Assembly: GCA_041749015.1 (NCBI GenBank)
Contig: JBGTCD010000155.1
Span: forward strand, 41,284 to 105,283
Length of the DNA: 64,000 bases
Direction: 5' to 3'
From: JBGTCD01 sp041749015
GTDB taxonomy: Bacteria; Bacteroidota; Bacteroidia; Cytophagales; Cyclobacteriaceae
Shown here piece after piece: positions 1 to 7,211 of this stretch; within the stretch, counting starts at the first letter, position 1, and each line of letters opens with the position of its first letter. The notes under the pieces are model-generated. The model saw only the letters and a program-made list of their open reading frames with translations, searched no databases and was not told the origin of the DNA. The position numbers were made by a program, and so were the translations under genes.

Positions 1-1
1 C

Positions 2-1840
2 ATCGGGCATAGCGAGGGCAGAGTGGTCATGTCGGGAGGAGACCATCAATACCAATATGCTTATACCGACCACCTGGGCAATGTGCGGATGTTGATCAGT
101 TCAGCGCCTGAGACCTACACCTTTAAGGCGACAATGGAAAGCGAGTCTGAAGAGCAGGCAGACGATGCGTTGTTTAGCAATATCACAGATAATCCTGTAG
201 ACACAGAAGCCACCTCATATAACCAGGTGCAGCGGCTAATGCCGGGCAACATTGCCGGTGCGGCCATCACGCTGCCGGTATACCCGGGCGATACGCTAAG
301 TCTGAGTGTACAGGGTTTTTATCGGAATGGGAGTGGTAGCGGTACGGCTGGCTTAAGTGCCCTGATCACCGCTGTGGCCGGTGCCTTTGGGGGCCTTAAT
401 GGCGGGAGCATCGGAGAGCAAGGCATTTATGACGCCTTTGAGAGGGTCTATGATCCGGGCCTGGGCGGCGGTGTACACGCGCCCCCGTCAGGGTATGTGG
501 CAGCTTACCTTAACTATATTTTATTTGACAAAAACTTCAATGCCGTGCAAGTAGGTTTTGTAGCCATGGATGATGATGCTAATGGGTCGGCGATGCCCAT
601 GCAGATTCCGGATTTCATAGTACAGCATGAAGGCTTTGTATATGCGTATCTGACCAATGAGAGCAATGCTGAGGTGTACTATGACGACTTTGAGGTATCG
701 CTTAAAGAAAGCCTGGTGGTACAACAGACCGATTACTATCCGTTTGGTATGCAGCATGCCAGCAGTTGGACCAGGCTTACCACCCTGAAGAACAACTTTC
801 TGTACAATGCAGGCAGTGAGCTAAACGAGGAGACAAAGAATTACGAGACGCCTTTCAGAGGTTATGACGCTGCGACAGGTCGATTTACGGGGATTGATCC
901 TGTGGCGGCCAAGTACGCGAGCCTTACGCCATATAATTACGCCTTCAATGATCCTGTAGGCTACAACGACCCGAGTGGTGCCGACCCTATCCAGGACATG
1001 TTAGACAATATGGGTAGGTCCCGGCGCGGCTACCACGGTTCCTATGGCTCCTACTACTCATACCAGATGGAGATGGATGGTCGTGGGAGTTGGGCGGTTA
1101 GGCCTGGCTCCGGAAATCATTGGAGTAATCAGTTTAGCGACTACACGAGAGATCGTATTCTGATGAGTAGCATTAATTTTGATGCCAAATATTCTGATTT
1201 ACAAGTTTGGAATCCATGGCATGGATTAATGAGTATGAGCGACCCCGAGACAGCTATATTTTTGGCCAATAAGGGAGATCATCCTCTTGTTAACCTTTAT
1301 TTTCAACAGCAGAGGCAAGAAGGGTTGATTGGGACTAAATTACCTGAACTTTTTTATGGTGGGAAATTGTATTCTGATATTGCTGAAGGATTGGAGGAAA
1401 TGTGGAAAGCAAGTTTTCATCCAGCATTTGACAAAGGGAGAAGGGAAAATACAGCACTAATAACAGATGCGGGATTATTAGTACTCCCAAATTACAAAAA
1501 TGGACCTAAATCAGGTTCTGGAAGTTTTTCCTTATTTTGGGATAAACTTTCCTTCACAAAGGATGAAACGGGGACTTACACCATTTGGGCAGTACATTTT
1601 GAAGGATCGTGGTTGGAAGTAAAAGGAATGGTGCATACCCATCCATTTTCAAGTAGTACCCAGAACCATAGCTCTTGGGAACAAGCAAAAGGTGATTGGA
1701 TTGGTGTATTTAGTGGCAAGGATAATTATGTAATTTCGCATAGTGGCATATATCAAGCATTGCCAAATTTAACAAGTAAACCGATTTCAAGAAATAATTC
1801 TAAAGGATATAAAAAGGTTGGAGGGTTATATGGTAATTAA
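2..1840 (+). CDS. RHS repeat-associated core protein, 3' part, with JAMM-like C-terminal tip (5' partial)
   Basis: The frame is open from the first complete codon, so the gene begins before the window; the first in-frame GTG at 23 is unlikely to be the true start. Seen: an RHS core with the DHLGNVR motif near nt 73-93, a GFVYAYLTNES stretch near 634-666, YYPFGM near 736-753, and the conserved core end (YNYAFNDPVGYNDPSG) at about 931-978. After that the protein is variable and becomes clearly A+T-rich from about 1140. Near the C-terminus is HTHPFSSS (nt 1634-1657) followed by S..E.A.GD, resembling the metal-binding JAMM/JAB pattern. RHS proteins of Bacteroidota are large secreted or surface polymorphic proteins whose C-terminal tip is often a toxin. 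That this tip is an active peptidase or deubiquitinase-like toxin is inference. The stop overlaps the next gene by 11 bp. Confidence 0.85.
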   Translation: MGHSEGRVVMSGGDHQYQYAYTDHLGNVRMLISSAPETYTFKATMESESEEQADDALFSNITDNPVDTEATSYNQVQRLMPGNIAGAAITLPVYPGDTLSLSVQGFYRNGSGSGTAGLSALITAVAGAFGGLNGGSIGEQGIYDAFERVYDPGLGGGVHAPPSGYVAAYLNYILFDKNFNAVQVGFVAMDDDANGSAMPMQIPDFIVQHEGFVYAYLTNESNAEVYYDDFEVSLKESLVVQQTDYYPFGMQHASSWTRLTTLKNNFLYNAGSELNEETKNYETPFRGYDAATGRFTGIDPVAAKYASLTPYNYAFNDPVGYNDPSGADPIQDMLDNMGRSRRGYHGSYGSYYSYQMEMDGRGSWAVRPGSGNHWSNQFSDYTRDRILMSSINFDAKYSDLQVWNPWHGLMSMSDPETAIFLANKGDHPLVNLYFQQQRQEGLIGTKLPELFYGGKLYSDIAEGLEEMWKASFHPAFDKGRRENTALITDAGLLVLPNYKNGPKSGSGSFSLFWDKLSFTKDETGTYTIWAVHFEGSWLEVKGMVHTHPFSSSTQNHSSWEQAKGDWIGVFSGKDNYVISHSGIYQALPNLTSKPISRNNSKGYKKVGGLYGN

Positions 1841-2678
1841 ATTATTTATTTTTGTGTTTATATTTCAATCATTATCTATTGTCGCCCAAGAATTACCGTA
1901 CAAAGATTTTGAAGATAAAACATTAATTATTTCATTAGAAATTTATTATGATTCTCTAAGATTACGGTACAAAGGCCATGAAGAAAGCATTCCTAACCTT
2001 AGAATTACTAAACATAAAAATTCAGTTTTTGTTGGAATTGCCCCTCATGTAAGCTGGTATGAAGATAATCTACCAGACAAATTCTCAGAATTCAAGGATC
2101 GATATGTCTTGATTTATAATAAAATTAATAGGGCTCCTGCTCACAACCTTACTTATTCTGGATTTCTGGATTTTTATAAAAATCTTAATTTAGAAATAAA
2201 GCATTTATCTTTTATTGATCACTTAGATTTGAATCCTACGCCGCCTCTAGTTCTTACATTTAAGAAGGGCAGTTTAGTTACCATAAAAACTATTGATCGT
2301 TTCCCTGATAGAAAATTTTATTCCGAGAATCTTAAGTTTGATAAGAATTGGAAGCTCAAATATAGGGATGGTTATTACCATTTTAATTCTTTGGATTTCA
2401 TTGAAATCACCTATCCTTTAGAAAAAGATTTTCCTTTTGATGAGTATATCTTTAATTCCACTCGATTAAACTGGAATGATTTACGTAAACTTGGGTTGAG
2501 TGTATTAGTGGGCTTTTCTAAAAAAGGAAAAGTTAAAAAAGTAGAGGTGGAGTCAAAATGTGAAATTGAAAAAGAACTTGCTTTAAAAATAGAAGAGGCA
2601 TTAAAAAACTCACCAGGGTGGATTCCATTTAGGGTCAACGGTAAACCTGTTAAATATAAAATTTCTTTTGGATTTTAA
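1830..2678 (+). CDS. secreted protein with TonB C-terminal-like domain, partner of the RHS gene
   Basis: About 282 aa. The ATG at 1830 is preferred over an in-frame TTG at 1818 because the protein then starts directly with a hydrophobic signal peptide (MVIKLFIFVFIFQSLSIVAQ) and has GGAGG six bases upstream, a rare good ribosome site for this window. The middle shows no family I recognise. The last ~60 residues (LVGFSKKGKVKKVEVES ... PGWIPFRVNGKPVKYKISF) have the pattern of a TonB C-terminal domain, including the W-P-x-x-x-NGKPV signature. It overlaps the RHS stop by 11 bp, which suggests co-expression. Its position is that of an immunity gene, but a periplasmic TonB_C-type protein would be an unusual one. 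Function unknown. It is as A+T-rich as the RHS tip. Confidence 0.8.
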   Translation: MVIKLFIFVFIFQSLSIVAQELPYKDFEDKTLIISLEIYYDSLRLRYKGHEESIPNLRITKHKNSVFVGIAPHVSWYEDNLPDKFSEFKDRYVLIYNKINRAPAHNLTYSGFLDFYKNLNLEIKHLSFIDHLDLNPTPPLVLTFKKGSLVTIKTIDRFPDRKFYSENLKFDKNWKLKYRDGYYHFNSLDFIEITYPLEKDFPFDEYIFNSTRLNWNDLRKLGLSVLVGFSKKGKVKKVEVESKCEIEKELALKIEEALKNSPGWIPFRVNGKPVKYKISFGF

Positions 2679-3016
2679 TTACTTTCATAACCTTAGGTTT
2701 CACCCCCTCGCGCGCTTTTTAAGAGCGTTTGATTATAAAGATTGAAGAAAGGAATATGTTCTGTTCATAACAACCTAATAGTGGAAGGCTTTGTGTATAT
2801 ACCGGAAGATTATATTTACAATAGTGCATGATGTTATCATGGAAGAGGATCTTTATGGTAAATTGACAAATTTACGTAATCAGGGTTCGCAGCGTAATAG
2901 GATCTGATCTAACCAACGGCTTCGGGCGAGTGAATTTCTCCCGGATATTTGTATATTTATCTTAATAATTTACCTACCAGGTGTGATGGAATGATCGGGA
3001 TTCTTTATTTATAATA
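2679..3016. other. 338-bp intergenic region with no supported gene
   Basis: No frame long enough to be convincing. It holds one half of a repeated segment (2784-2880) that also occurs at 60318-60414. No consensus -7 element is evident before the gene at 3017; a TATTTG string near 2945 lacks the two spacer bases. Confidence 0.5.
2784..2880 (+). repeat. copy A of a diverged 97-bp repeat shared with 60318-60414
   Basis: The two segments align without gaps over 97 bp, with most positions identical (shared pieces include GTGCAT and AAATTGACAA). In one frame both copies stay open and give similar peptides (IYRKIIFTIVHDVIMEEDLY against IYWKVKVTTVHQIILEMNLY). The first 15 bases, GAAGGNTTTGTNTAT, also resemble the RHS core at about 631. 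Each copy stands a short way upstream of a small exported-protein gene. Whether these are remains of RHS genes or of a mobile repeat is unresolved. Confidence 0.6.
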
Positions 3017-4330
3017 ATGAAGTACCTACTTACCATATTTACTTTTTGTCATATTAGTGCATTTATTTTTGCTCAAAATAACCCCATTCCTGTTAATTCA
3101 GCGGTAATTTATGCCACTAAGTTGATCTTACAAGATATACCCAACCAAAAGCTATCAGGTTTTGACACCACCCACCTAGGGTCTCTTAAAGTGGCTAATA
3201 GGAAAATGATCCAAGTGCGCGATGGGCACCTAGACAGTTTGAATAATCACATTTCCTTACAAAATGTTTGTCTGGATTCTACCCTTACAAATCAGGCTAA
3301 GCAAAGCAAGATTAAACTGGAAAAAGAACTCAACACGGGCATCCCATCGGACACCGCTGCTGTGAAAAATGAAGTCATGCAACTACCTACAGAAACAATA
3401 AGTAATAGAAGAGTAGCTGAAATATCAAGTCTTCCCAAAGACTCTGCCACTGTGGCTAATGAGGTACAAGGGATGACAAAAGAGCAGTTAGAAAAACAAA
3501 CGGGGTTAGATGTACGTGATGTTAATCTTGATTCTACATCAATAGATCAGTTAGGGATGAAGGTTGAAAAGCAAACGGAAAACTATTTAAATGATACAGA
3601 AGAATTTAAGGCACTTGAAGGTTTCGACCACGAATTAGCGGCATTAGAAAAAGATATAGATCAAATAAACACTGCCCAGGAAGAGCTCAAACAATATGCC
3701 ACGAGTAAGGAGCTTAAGCAAAAGATGACCTCCCAGGCCAGGCAATACATTTCTGAAAATGCTGATAAAATTCAGGAGGTACATTCGAGAATTGGAGCAC
3801 TGAAACAAAAGTACAGTTACCTACCTAACAGTAATGACCTATCCACCGCTAAAAAACGGAATTCACTCAAAGGGGAATTATTTTGGGAACGGTTGGTACT
3901 TGGAGGGAATTTTGGAATACATAAAACAAATCCATTGAGAATCGATCTATCTCCTGTAGTCGGCTGGAGGTTTAACAAATTGTTTGAAGTGGGGATGACA
4001 GGTGCTTACAGGGTTAAATTACCCAACAAGACAAGTACCAATATATTTGAAAATGAGCCTGTGTACGGTTTCTCCGTATTCGCAAACCACATGATCTTTA
4101 AAAACTTTTTTGGCTATCTGGAAGGGGAGCGTATGAGCAATGTCTTAGGTAGGGCAGAGGTCCATAACCGGCACTGGCATCAGACTTTATTAGTAGGTTT
4201 TGGGCGTAAGTTTAAACTGGCCAAGTTCCTCGAAATGCAGTCCATAGTTACTTACAACTTCCTCCATGATAGTGGTAATGAGCTTTATAACAATCCAGTA
4301 GTTTTTAAGACTGGTTTTAGGTTAAGGTAA
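3017..4330 (+). CDS. exported coiled-coil protein with C-terminal outer-membrane beta-barrel-like domain
   Basis: 437 aa, ATG start. Signal peptide MKYLLTIFTFCHISAFIFAQ. Residues ~50-270 are charged and helical with coiled-coil character, and hold two diverged repeats (SDTAAVKNEVMQL and KDSATVANEVQGM, plus two LDST motifs). The last ~150 residues, from GGNFGIHKTNPLRIDLSP, are rich in alternating hydrophobic and aromatic residues and end in FKTGFRLR, as expected of a barrel. This end resembles the 188-aa protein at 58594-59160 (GGNFG, DxSPxVGxR, NxxFKNxF, YNxLHD). Probably anchored in the outer membrane. No family name recognised. Confidence 0.75.
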   Translation: MKYLLTIFTFCHISAFIFAQNNPIPVNSAVIYATKLILQDIPNQKLSGFDTTHLGSLKVANRKMIQVRDGHLDSLNNHISLQNVCLDSTLTNQAKQSKIKLEKELNTGIPSDTAAVKNEVMQLPTETISNRRVAEISSLPKDSATVANEVQGMTKEQLEKQTGLDVRDVNLDSTSIDQLGMKVEKQTENYLNDTEEFKALEGFDHELAALEKDIDQINTAQEELKQYATSKELKQKMTSQARQYISENADKIQEVHSRIGALKQKYSYLPNSNDLSTAKKRNSLKGELFWERLVLGGNFGIHKTNPLRIDLSPVVGWRFNKLFEVGMTGAYRVKLPNKTSTNIFENEPVYGFSVFANHMIFKNFFGYLEGERMSNVLGRAEVHNRHWHQTLLVGFGRKFKLAKFLEMQSIVTYNFLHDSGNELYNNPVVFKTGFRLR

Positions 4331-4331
4331 A

Positions 4332-4446
4332 TCACTTCCCGATACAAAACTTACTGAAGATATTCTCCAGCAGGTCATTGGTAGTAATCTGGCCGGTGAG
4401 GGAGCCCAGATCCCCGCCACGACAAAGCCTGAGAAGGCCGTCTAAT
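4332..4446 (-). pseudogene. mnmE: stranded 3' end of mnmE (tRNA modification GTPase)
   Basis: Reading leftwards to a TGA at 4332-4334, the frame encodes LGSLTGQITTNDLLENIFS followed by KFCIGK, which is the highly conserved C-terminus of MnmE including the FCIGK end that carries the catalytic-type cysteine. Only about 26 codons are recognisable; the ~13 codons before them do not match MnmE as I know it, and no G domain or start is present. The intact gene must be elsewhere or lost. The 3' end of mnmE/trmE is a known integration site for genomic islands of the SGI1 type, so this could be an att scar; that is inference. Confidence 0.75.
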
Positions 4447-4528
4447 TGTGGGTTTTAAAAAGTTTGTCCCCCTTTTTGTCCCCCTTTTTTTTGTAAAGTA
4501 TTGAAAAACAATAACTTAAATCGAAATT

Positions 4529-4542
4529 AAGTACCCAGAGCC
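4529..4542. repeat. 14-bp copy of the tRNA-Leu 3' end
   Basis: AAGTACCCAGAGCC occurs here and again at 4638-4651, where it covers the 3' end of tRNA-Leu and the bases just beyond it. About 95 bp separate them, including GC-rich mini-hairpins (for example CCCGCCC-TACG-GGACGGG at 4571-4588). Such a pair is the layout left by tRNA-directed integration, but no integrase is nearby. Confidence 0.5.
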
Positions 4543-4640
4543 TACGTTCCCGCCCTTCGGGTCGGACAAGCCCGCCCTACGGGACGGGATAAACTTCTCC
4601 TCCGGCTCTTACTAGCTTCTAACTTCTAAAAACTAAAAAG

Positions 4641-4724
4641 TACCCAGAGCCGGAGTCGAACCGGCACGATATTGCTATCATTGGTGTTTGAGACCAACGC
4701 GTCTACCAATTCCGCCATCTGGGC
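4641..4724 (-). tRNA. tRNA-Leu (anticodon CAA)
   Basis: 84 nt. The acceptor stem GCCCAGA/TCTGGGT has a G-U first pair; D arm GCGGAATTGGTAGACGC; anticodon loop CTCAAAC between TTGGT and ACCAA gives anticodon CAA; long variable arm typical of class II tRNAs; T arm with TTCGACT. CCA is not encoded. Its 5' half is repeated twice, in altered form, directly upstream. Confidence 0.95.
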
Positions 4725-4976
4725 ATATACCATTAAACTAACCTAAACCCTCATTTAGGGTCAAGGACTTTCCCAGTGACAGGGTAGACGCGGTCTACCA
4801 ATTTACCTGCCGGAATCTGAAGGATGCAGGCAGGTTCTGCCATCTGGGCATTTTACCATTAACTAACCTTTCCCCTCATTCAGGGCAAGGACCTTCCCAG
4901 TGACAGGGTAGACGCGGTCTACCAATTTACCTGCCGGAATCTGTAAGATGCAGGCAGGTTCCGCCATCTGGGCATT
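4725..4976 (-). repeat. two tandem ~124-bp repeats containing interrupted tRNA-Leu 5' halves
   Basis: The string CATCTGGGCA recurs at 4716, 4841 and 4965, giving periods of 125 and 124 bp. Each of the two extra units holds the tRNA-Leu 5' portion (acceptor strand and D arm, GTCTACCAATT) but is split by a ~32-bp insert with arms CCTGCC and GGCAGG, a small palindrome. The 3' half of the tRNA (anticodon onward) is replaced by an unrelated shared segment (CAGTGACAGGGTAGACGCGG and a CCCT..AGGG mini-hairpin). These cannot fold as tRNAs. They look like a partial tRNA duplication that was later invaded by a REP-like palindrome and then amplified. Confidence 0.8.
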
Positions 4977-5051
4977 AAAATTTGGGACTGCAAATATGGG
5001 TAAAGAAATCCTGATTTTCAACGACACGGTAAAATTTGGGCTTCGGGAACC

Positions 5052-5354
5052 TCAAACAGGACGGACTTCAATCAATTTTTCGAGCGAAAAGGCCACCGTC
5101 TTTTCGGCAAACAAAGGCTTGACCTGCTCCCATACCAATTTAAAAACTTCTGAATTCCGGTATGCCTCCAAATCCTTTTCCGACTCCCACTGGCTCATGG
5201 TGGTCATCACATTGGGATTGCCGGGCTCCTTCATCAGGGCCAGGTGGGTACAGCCCGGGAAAGACCGGATGTCTTTTTTGTACCGGTTGAAGATATCTAG
5301 AAATTCCGCCGCTTTTCCGGGGATGAAGGTCATTTTAACGATTCTAACCAGCAT
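5052..5354 (-). CDS. antibiotic biosynthesis monooxygenase (ABM)-domain protein
   Basis: 100 aa when started at the ATG at 5354 (MLVRIVKMTFIPGKAAEFL); a longer frame exists but would run into the upstream gene, and the ABM fold begins at this Met. The pattern of a short beta strand (VRIVKMTF), helix with PGKAAEFLDIF, FPGCTHLAL, and a MSQWESEKDLEAYR segment matches the dimeric alpha/beta barrel ABM family, cofactor-free small oxygenases or ligand-binding proteins. It lies 4 bp after the SAM hydrolase-like gene and is surely co-transcribed with it. The substrate is unknown. Confidence 0.85.
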   Translation of the reverse strand: MLVRIVKMTFIPGKAAEFLDIFNRYKKDIRSFPGCTHLALMKEPGNPNVMTTMSQWESEKDLEAYRNSEVFKLVWEQVKPLFAEKTVAFSLEKLIEVRPV

Positions 5355-5358
5355 AGTA

Positions 5359-6126
5359 TTAACTTTCAAAATTGATGTGAACAGGGCTGTCAAGTTCCAA
5401 TCCGAGGAGGTCGCCGGCATGGCCCTGGAAAATACCGATTTCCAAGTACCCTTCACTATTGAACAGGGCAAAGCAATCTCCCGGCTCTACCTGGTGGTAG
5501 TGATAGTGTATCCTGGGCAGCTTTTCTCTGCCAAACCGGAGTTGGTACTTCTTATCCTTAGACAAAATATCAAAGGTATTCTGATCAATATTGGTGATGA
5601 GGTTGCCATAATGGTCTACCCGTACCACATGGCCCGATATAATCTGCTTCGTCGCCTTGATCTGTCGGCCCAGCATCCTGAAAATGGACTCGACCGTGGT
5701 ACCCAATTTACCAATCTCAGTCCCATTAGCCAGGGCTGCGGCAGCCGGTGCCAGGATGTTTTTTCCGGGGAAGGTGCCTTGCCCATCCTCCTTGAGGCCC
5801 ACAGCTTTATACTCAGTCTGTTCCAGCAAAAGACCAAAAACCCCATTATCAGGTCCTAAAAAGTAATAGTCTCCGGCATCTATGGCGAGGTGTTGGTTGG
5901 ATTTGTGACCGGCGGCATTCACCGCTACCAGATGGATGGTGTTTTTTGGAAAATCCCGGTATACCCTTTGAAGGGTGTAGGCTGCATGGGCGATATCACA
6001 AGGACTGATCTGGTGTGTAATGTCCACAATAACTGCTGCAGGGCATGTAGAAAGGATGGCGGCCTTTACAGCGGCCACGTAATGATCGCTGTCACCATAA
6101 TCAGAAGTGAGGGTGACAATTGCCAT
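5359..6126 (-). CDS. S-adenosyl-L-methionine hydrolase / SAM-hydroxide adenosyltransferase family (DUF62)
   Basis: 255 aa, usual family length. N-terminal motif TLTSDYGDSDHYVAAVKA with the paired aspartates of the SAM-binding site, then DITHQISPCDIAHAAYTL, GPDNGVFG, and the C-terminal VDHYGNLITNI motif, all hallmarks of the duf-62 family that splits SAM to adenosine and methionine using water or hydroxide. ATG start. A TAATTTTG -7 element on this strand lies about 100 bp upstream. First gene of a two-gene operon with the ABM protein; the pairing suggests small-molecule turnover but no pathway can be named. Confidence 0.92.
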   Translation of the reverse strand: MAIVTLTSDYGDSDHYVAAVKAAILSTCPAAVIVDITHQISPCDIAHAAYTLQRVYRDFPKNTIHLVAVNAAGHKSNQHLAIDAGDYYFLGPDNGVFGLLLEQTEYKAVGLKEDGQGTFPGKNILAPAAAALANGTEIGKLGTTVESIFRMLGRQIKATKQIISGHVVRVDHYGNLITNIDQNTFDILSKDKKYQLRFGREKLPRIHYHYHQVEPGDCFALFNSEGYLEIGIFQGHAGDLLGLELDSPVHINFES

Positions 6127-6179
6127 AGGGATTATTTAAAGGCTTCCGATGAACCGGGCCAGTAGATTTTCGTTATAAT

Positions 6180-6211
6180 TTTGTAGGACATGGGTTATAT
6201 GACTATTTTTG
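6180..6211 (+). promoter_or_regulatory. promoter of phoH
   Basis: TTTG at 6180-6183, 20-bp spacer, TATTTTTG at 6204-6211, matching the Bacteroidota sigma-ABfr consensus TTTG/TAnnTTTG. The phoH TTG start is about 57 bp downstream. Confidence 0.65.
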
Positions 6212-6227
6212 TAAGGAACGTTTGAGA

Positions 6228-6235
6228 CAAAATTA
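6228..6235 (-). promoter_or_regulatory. -7 element for the SAM hydrolase operon
   Basis: On the minus strand the bases read TAATTTTG, a perfect TAnnTTTG. No clear TTTG lies 19-20 bp upstream. It sits inside the phoH leader, so the divergent promoters overlap. Confidence 0.4.
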
Positions 6236-6267
6236 GGTCTAAATTCACGAATTAATAAAAAAATCAT

Positions 6268-7209
6268 TTGGTAGAAAAGGTTATTACGCTCGAAAATATC
6301 TCCCTGATCGATTTTCTGGGAGTAGAAAACAAAAATATCAACGATGTTGCGGCAGCTTTTCCAAAAAGCAAGATCGTTTCCAGAGGAAATGAGCTAAGGA
6401 TCAAGGGGAGCTCCGATGAAATCCTAAAAATCAACGACATCCTCAATGCCCTGCTGAACCACTATCATAAATTCGGGCAGGTGACCCCTGACAATGTGCA
6501 GGCTTATCTTACCAAGGAGCATCAGGAGATTTCCAGTATGGCCAGTGACCAGATATTAATCTATGGCACCCGTGGGTTTGGCATCAAGCCCAAGTCGCTC
6601 AACCAGCAAAAGTTGGTCTATGCTATCGAGGAAAATGACCTGGTTTTTGCCTGTGGTCCCGCCGGTACCGGTAAAACCTATATTTCGGTAGCACTTGCCG
6701 TGAAGGCTCTAAAAAATAAGGAAGTCCGTAAAATTATCATCACCAGGCCGGCAGTGGAGGCGGGTGAAAATCTGGGATTCCTGCCAGGTGACCTCAAAGA
6801 AAAGCTGGACCCCTATCTCCGGCCTATTTATGATGCCCTGAGGGATATGGTGCCGGCAGAAAAGCTTCGGTTCTATATGGAAAATAATGTCATCGAAATT
6901 GCACCTTTGGCATATATGAGAGGCCGCACGCTCAATAACGCTTTCATCCTCCTGGATGAGGCACAGAATACTTCTCCTATGCAGATCAAGATGTTTCTTA
7001 CCCGGATGGGTCCTGAATCTAAAATGATCATCACTGGTGACACATCCCAGATCGACTTGCCCAAAAATCAGCAGTCAGGGCTGATAGAGGCTATGAGCAT
7101 CCTTAAGGGCGTATCCGGTATTGGCTTTGTAGACCTCACCGAAAAGGATGTGATCCGCCACAAAATTGTGAGAAGCATTATTTCTGCCTACCAAAAAGCT
7201 GATAAGTAG
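6268..7209 (+). CDS. phoH: PhoH family ATPase
   Basis: 313 aa. The start is TTG at 6268; the N-terminal text VEKVITLENISLIDFLGV matches PhoH relatives from the first residues, so a later Met is unlikely. N-terminal ~100 residues contain the usual small RNA-binding-like domain of PhoH; the ATPase domain has Walker A GPAGTGKT (130-137), the ITRPAVEAGENLGFLPGD block, and Walker B ILLDEAQNT, then TGDTSQIDLP. PhoH proteins are cytoplasmic P-loop NTPases related to the SF1 helicase fold, linked to RNA metabolism (with YbeY/YbeZ in other phyla). The acetyltransferase gene begins 2 bp after its stop. Confidence 0.95.
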   Translation: MVEKVITLENISLIDFLGVENKNINDVAAAFPKSKIVSRGNELRIKGSSDEILKINDILNALLNHYHKFGQVTPDNVQAYLTKEHQEISSMASDQILIYGTRGFGIKPKSLNQQKLVYAIEENDLVFACGPAGTGKTYISVALAVKALKNKEVRKIIITRPAVEAGENLGFLPGDLKEKLDPYLRPIYDALRDMVPAEKLRFYMENNVIEIAPLAYMRGRTLNNAFILLDEAQNTSPMQIKMFLTRMGPESKMIITGDTSQIDLPKNQQSGLIEAMSILKGVSGIGFVDLTEKDVIRHKIVRSIISAYQKADK

Positions 7210-7211
7210 CA

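Noticed and set aside
4725..4976. CRISPR-like spaced repeats
   Set aside because: There are only two long units of ~124 bp with high identity throughout, no short repeats with unique spacers, and no cas genes.
4948..5859. A long plus-strand open frame of about 300 codons
   Set aside because: It lies antisense to the SAM hydrolase and ABM genes, both of which have clear family motifs; its own translation resembles nothing and has no start context.
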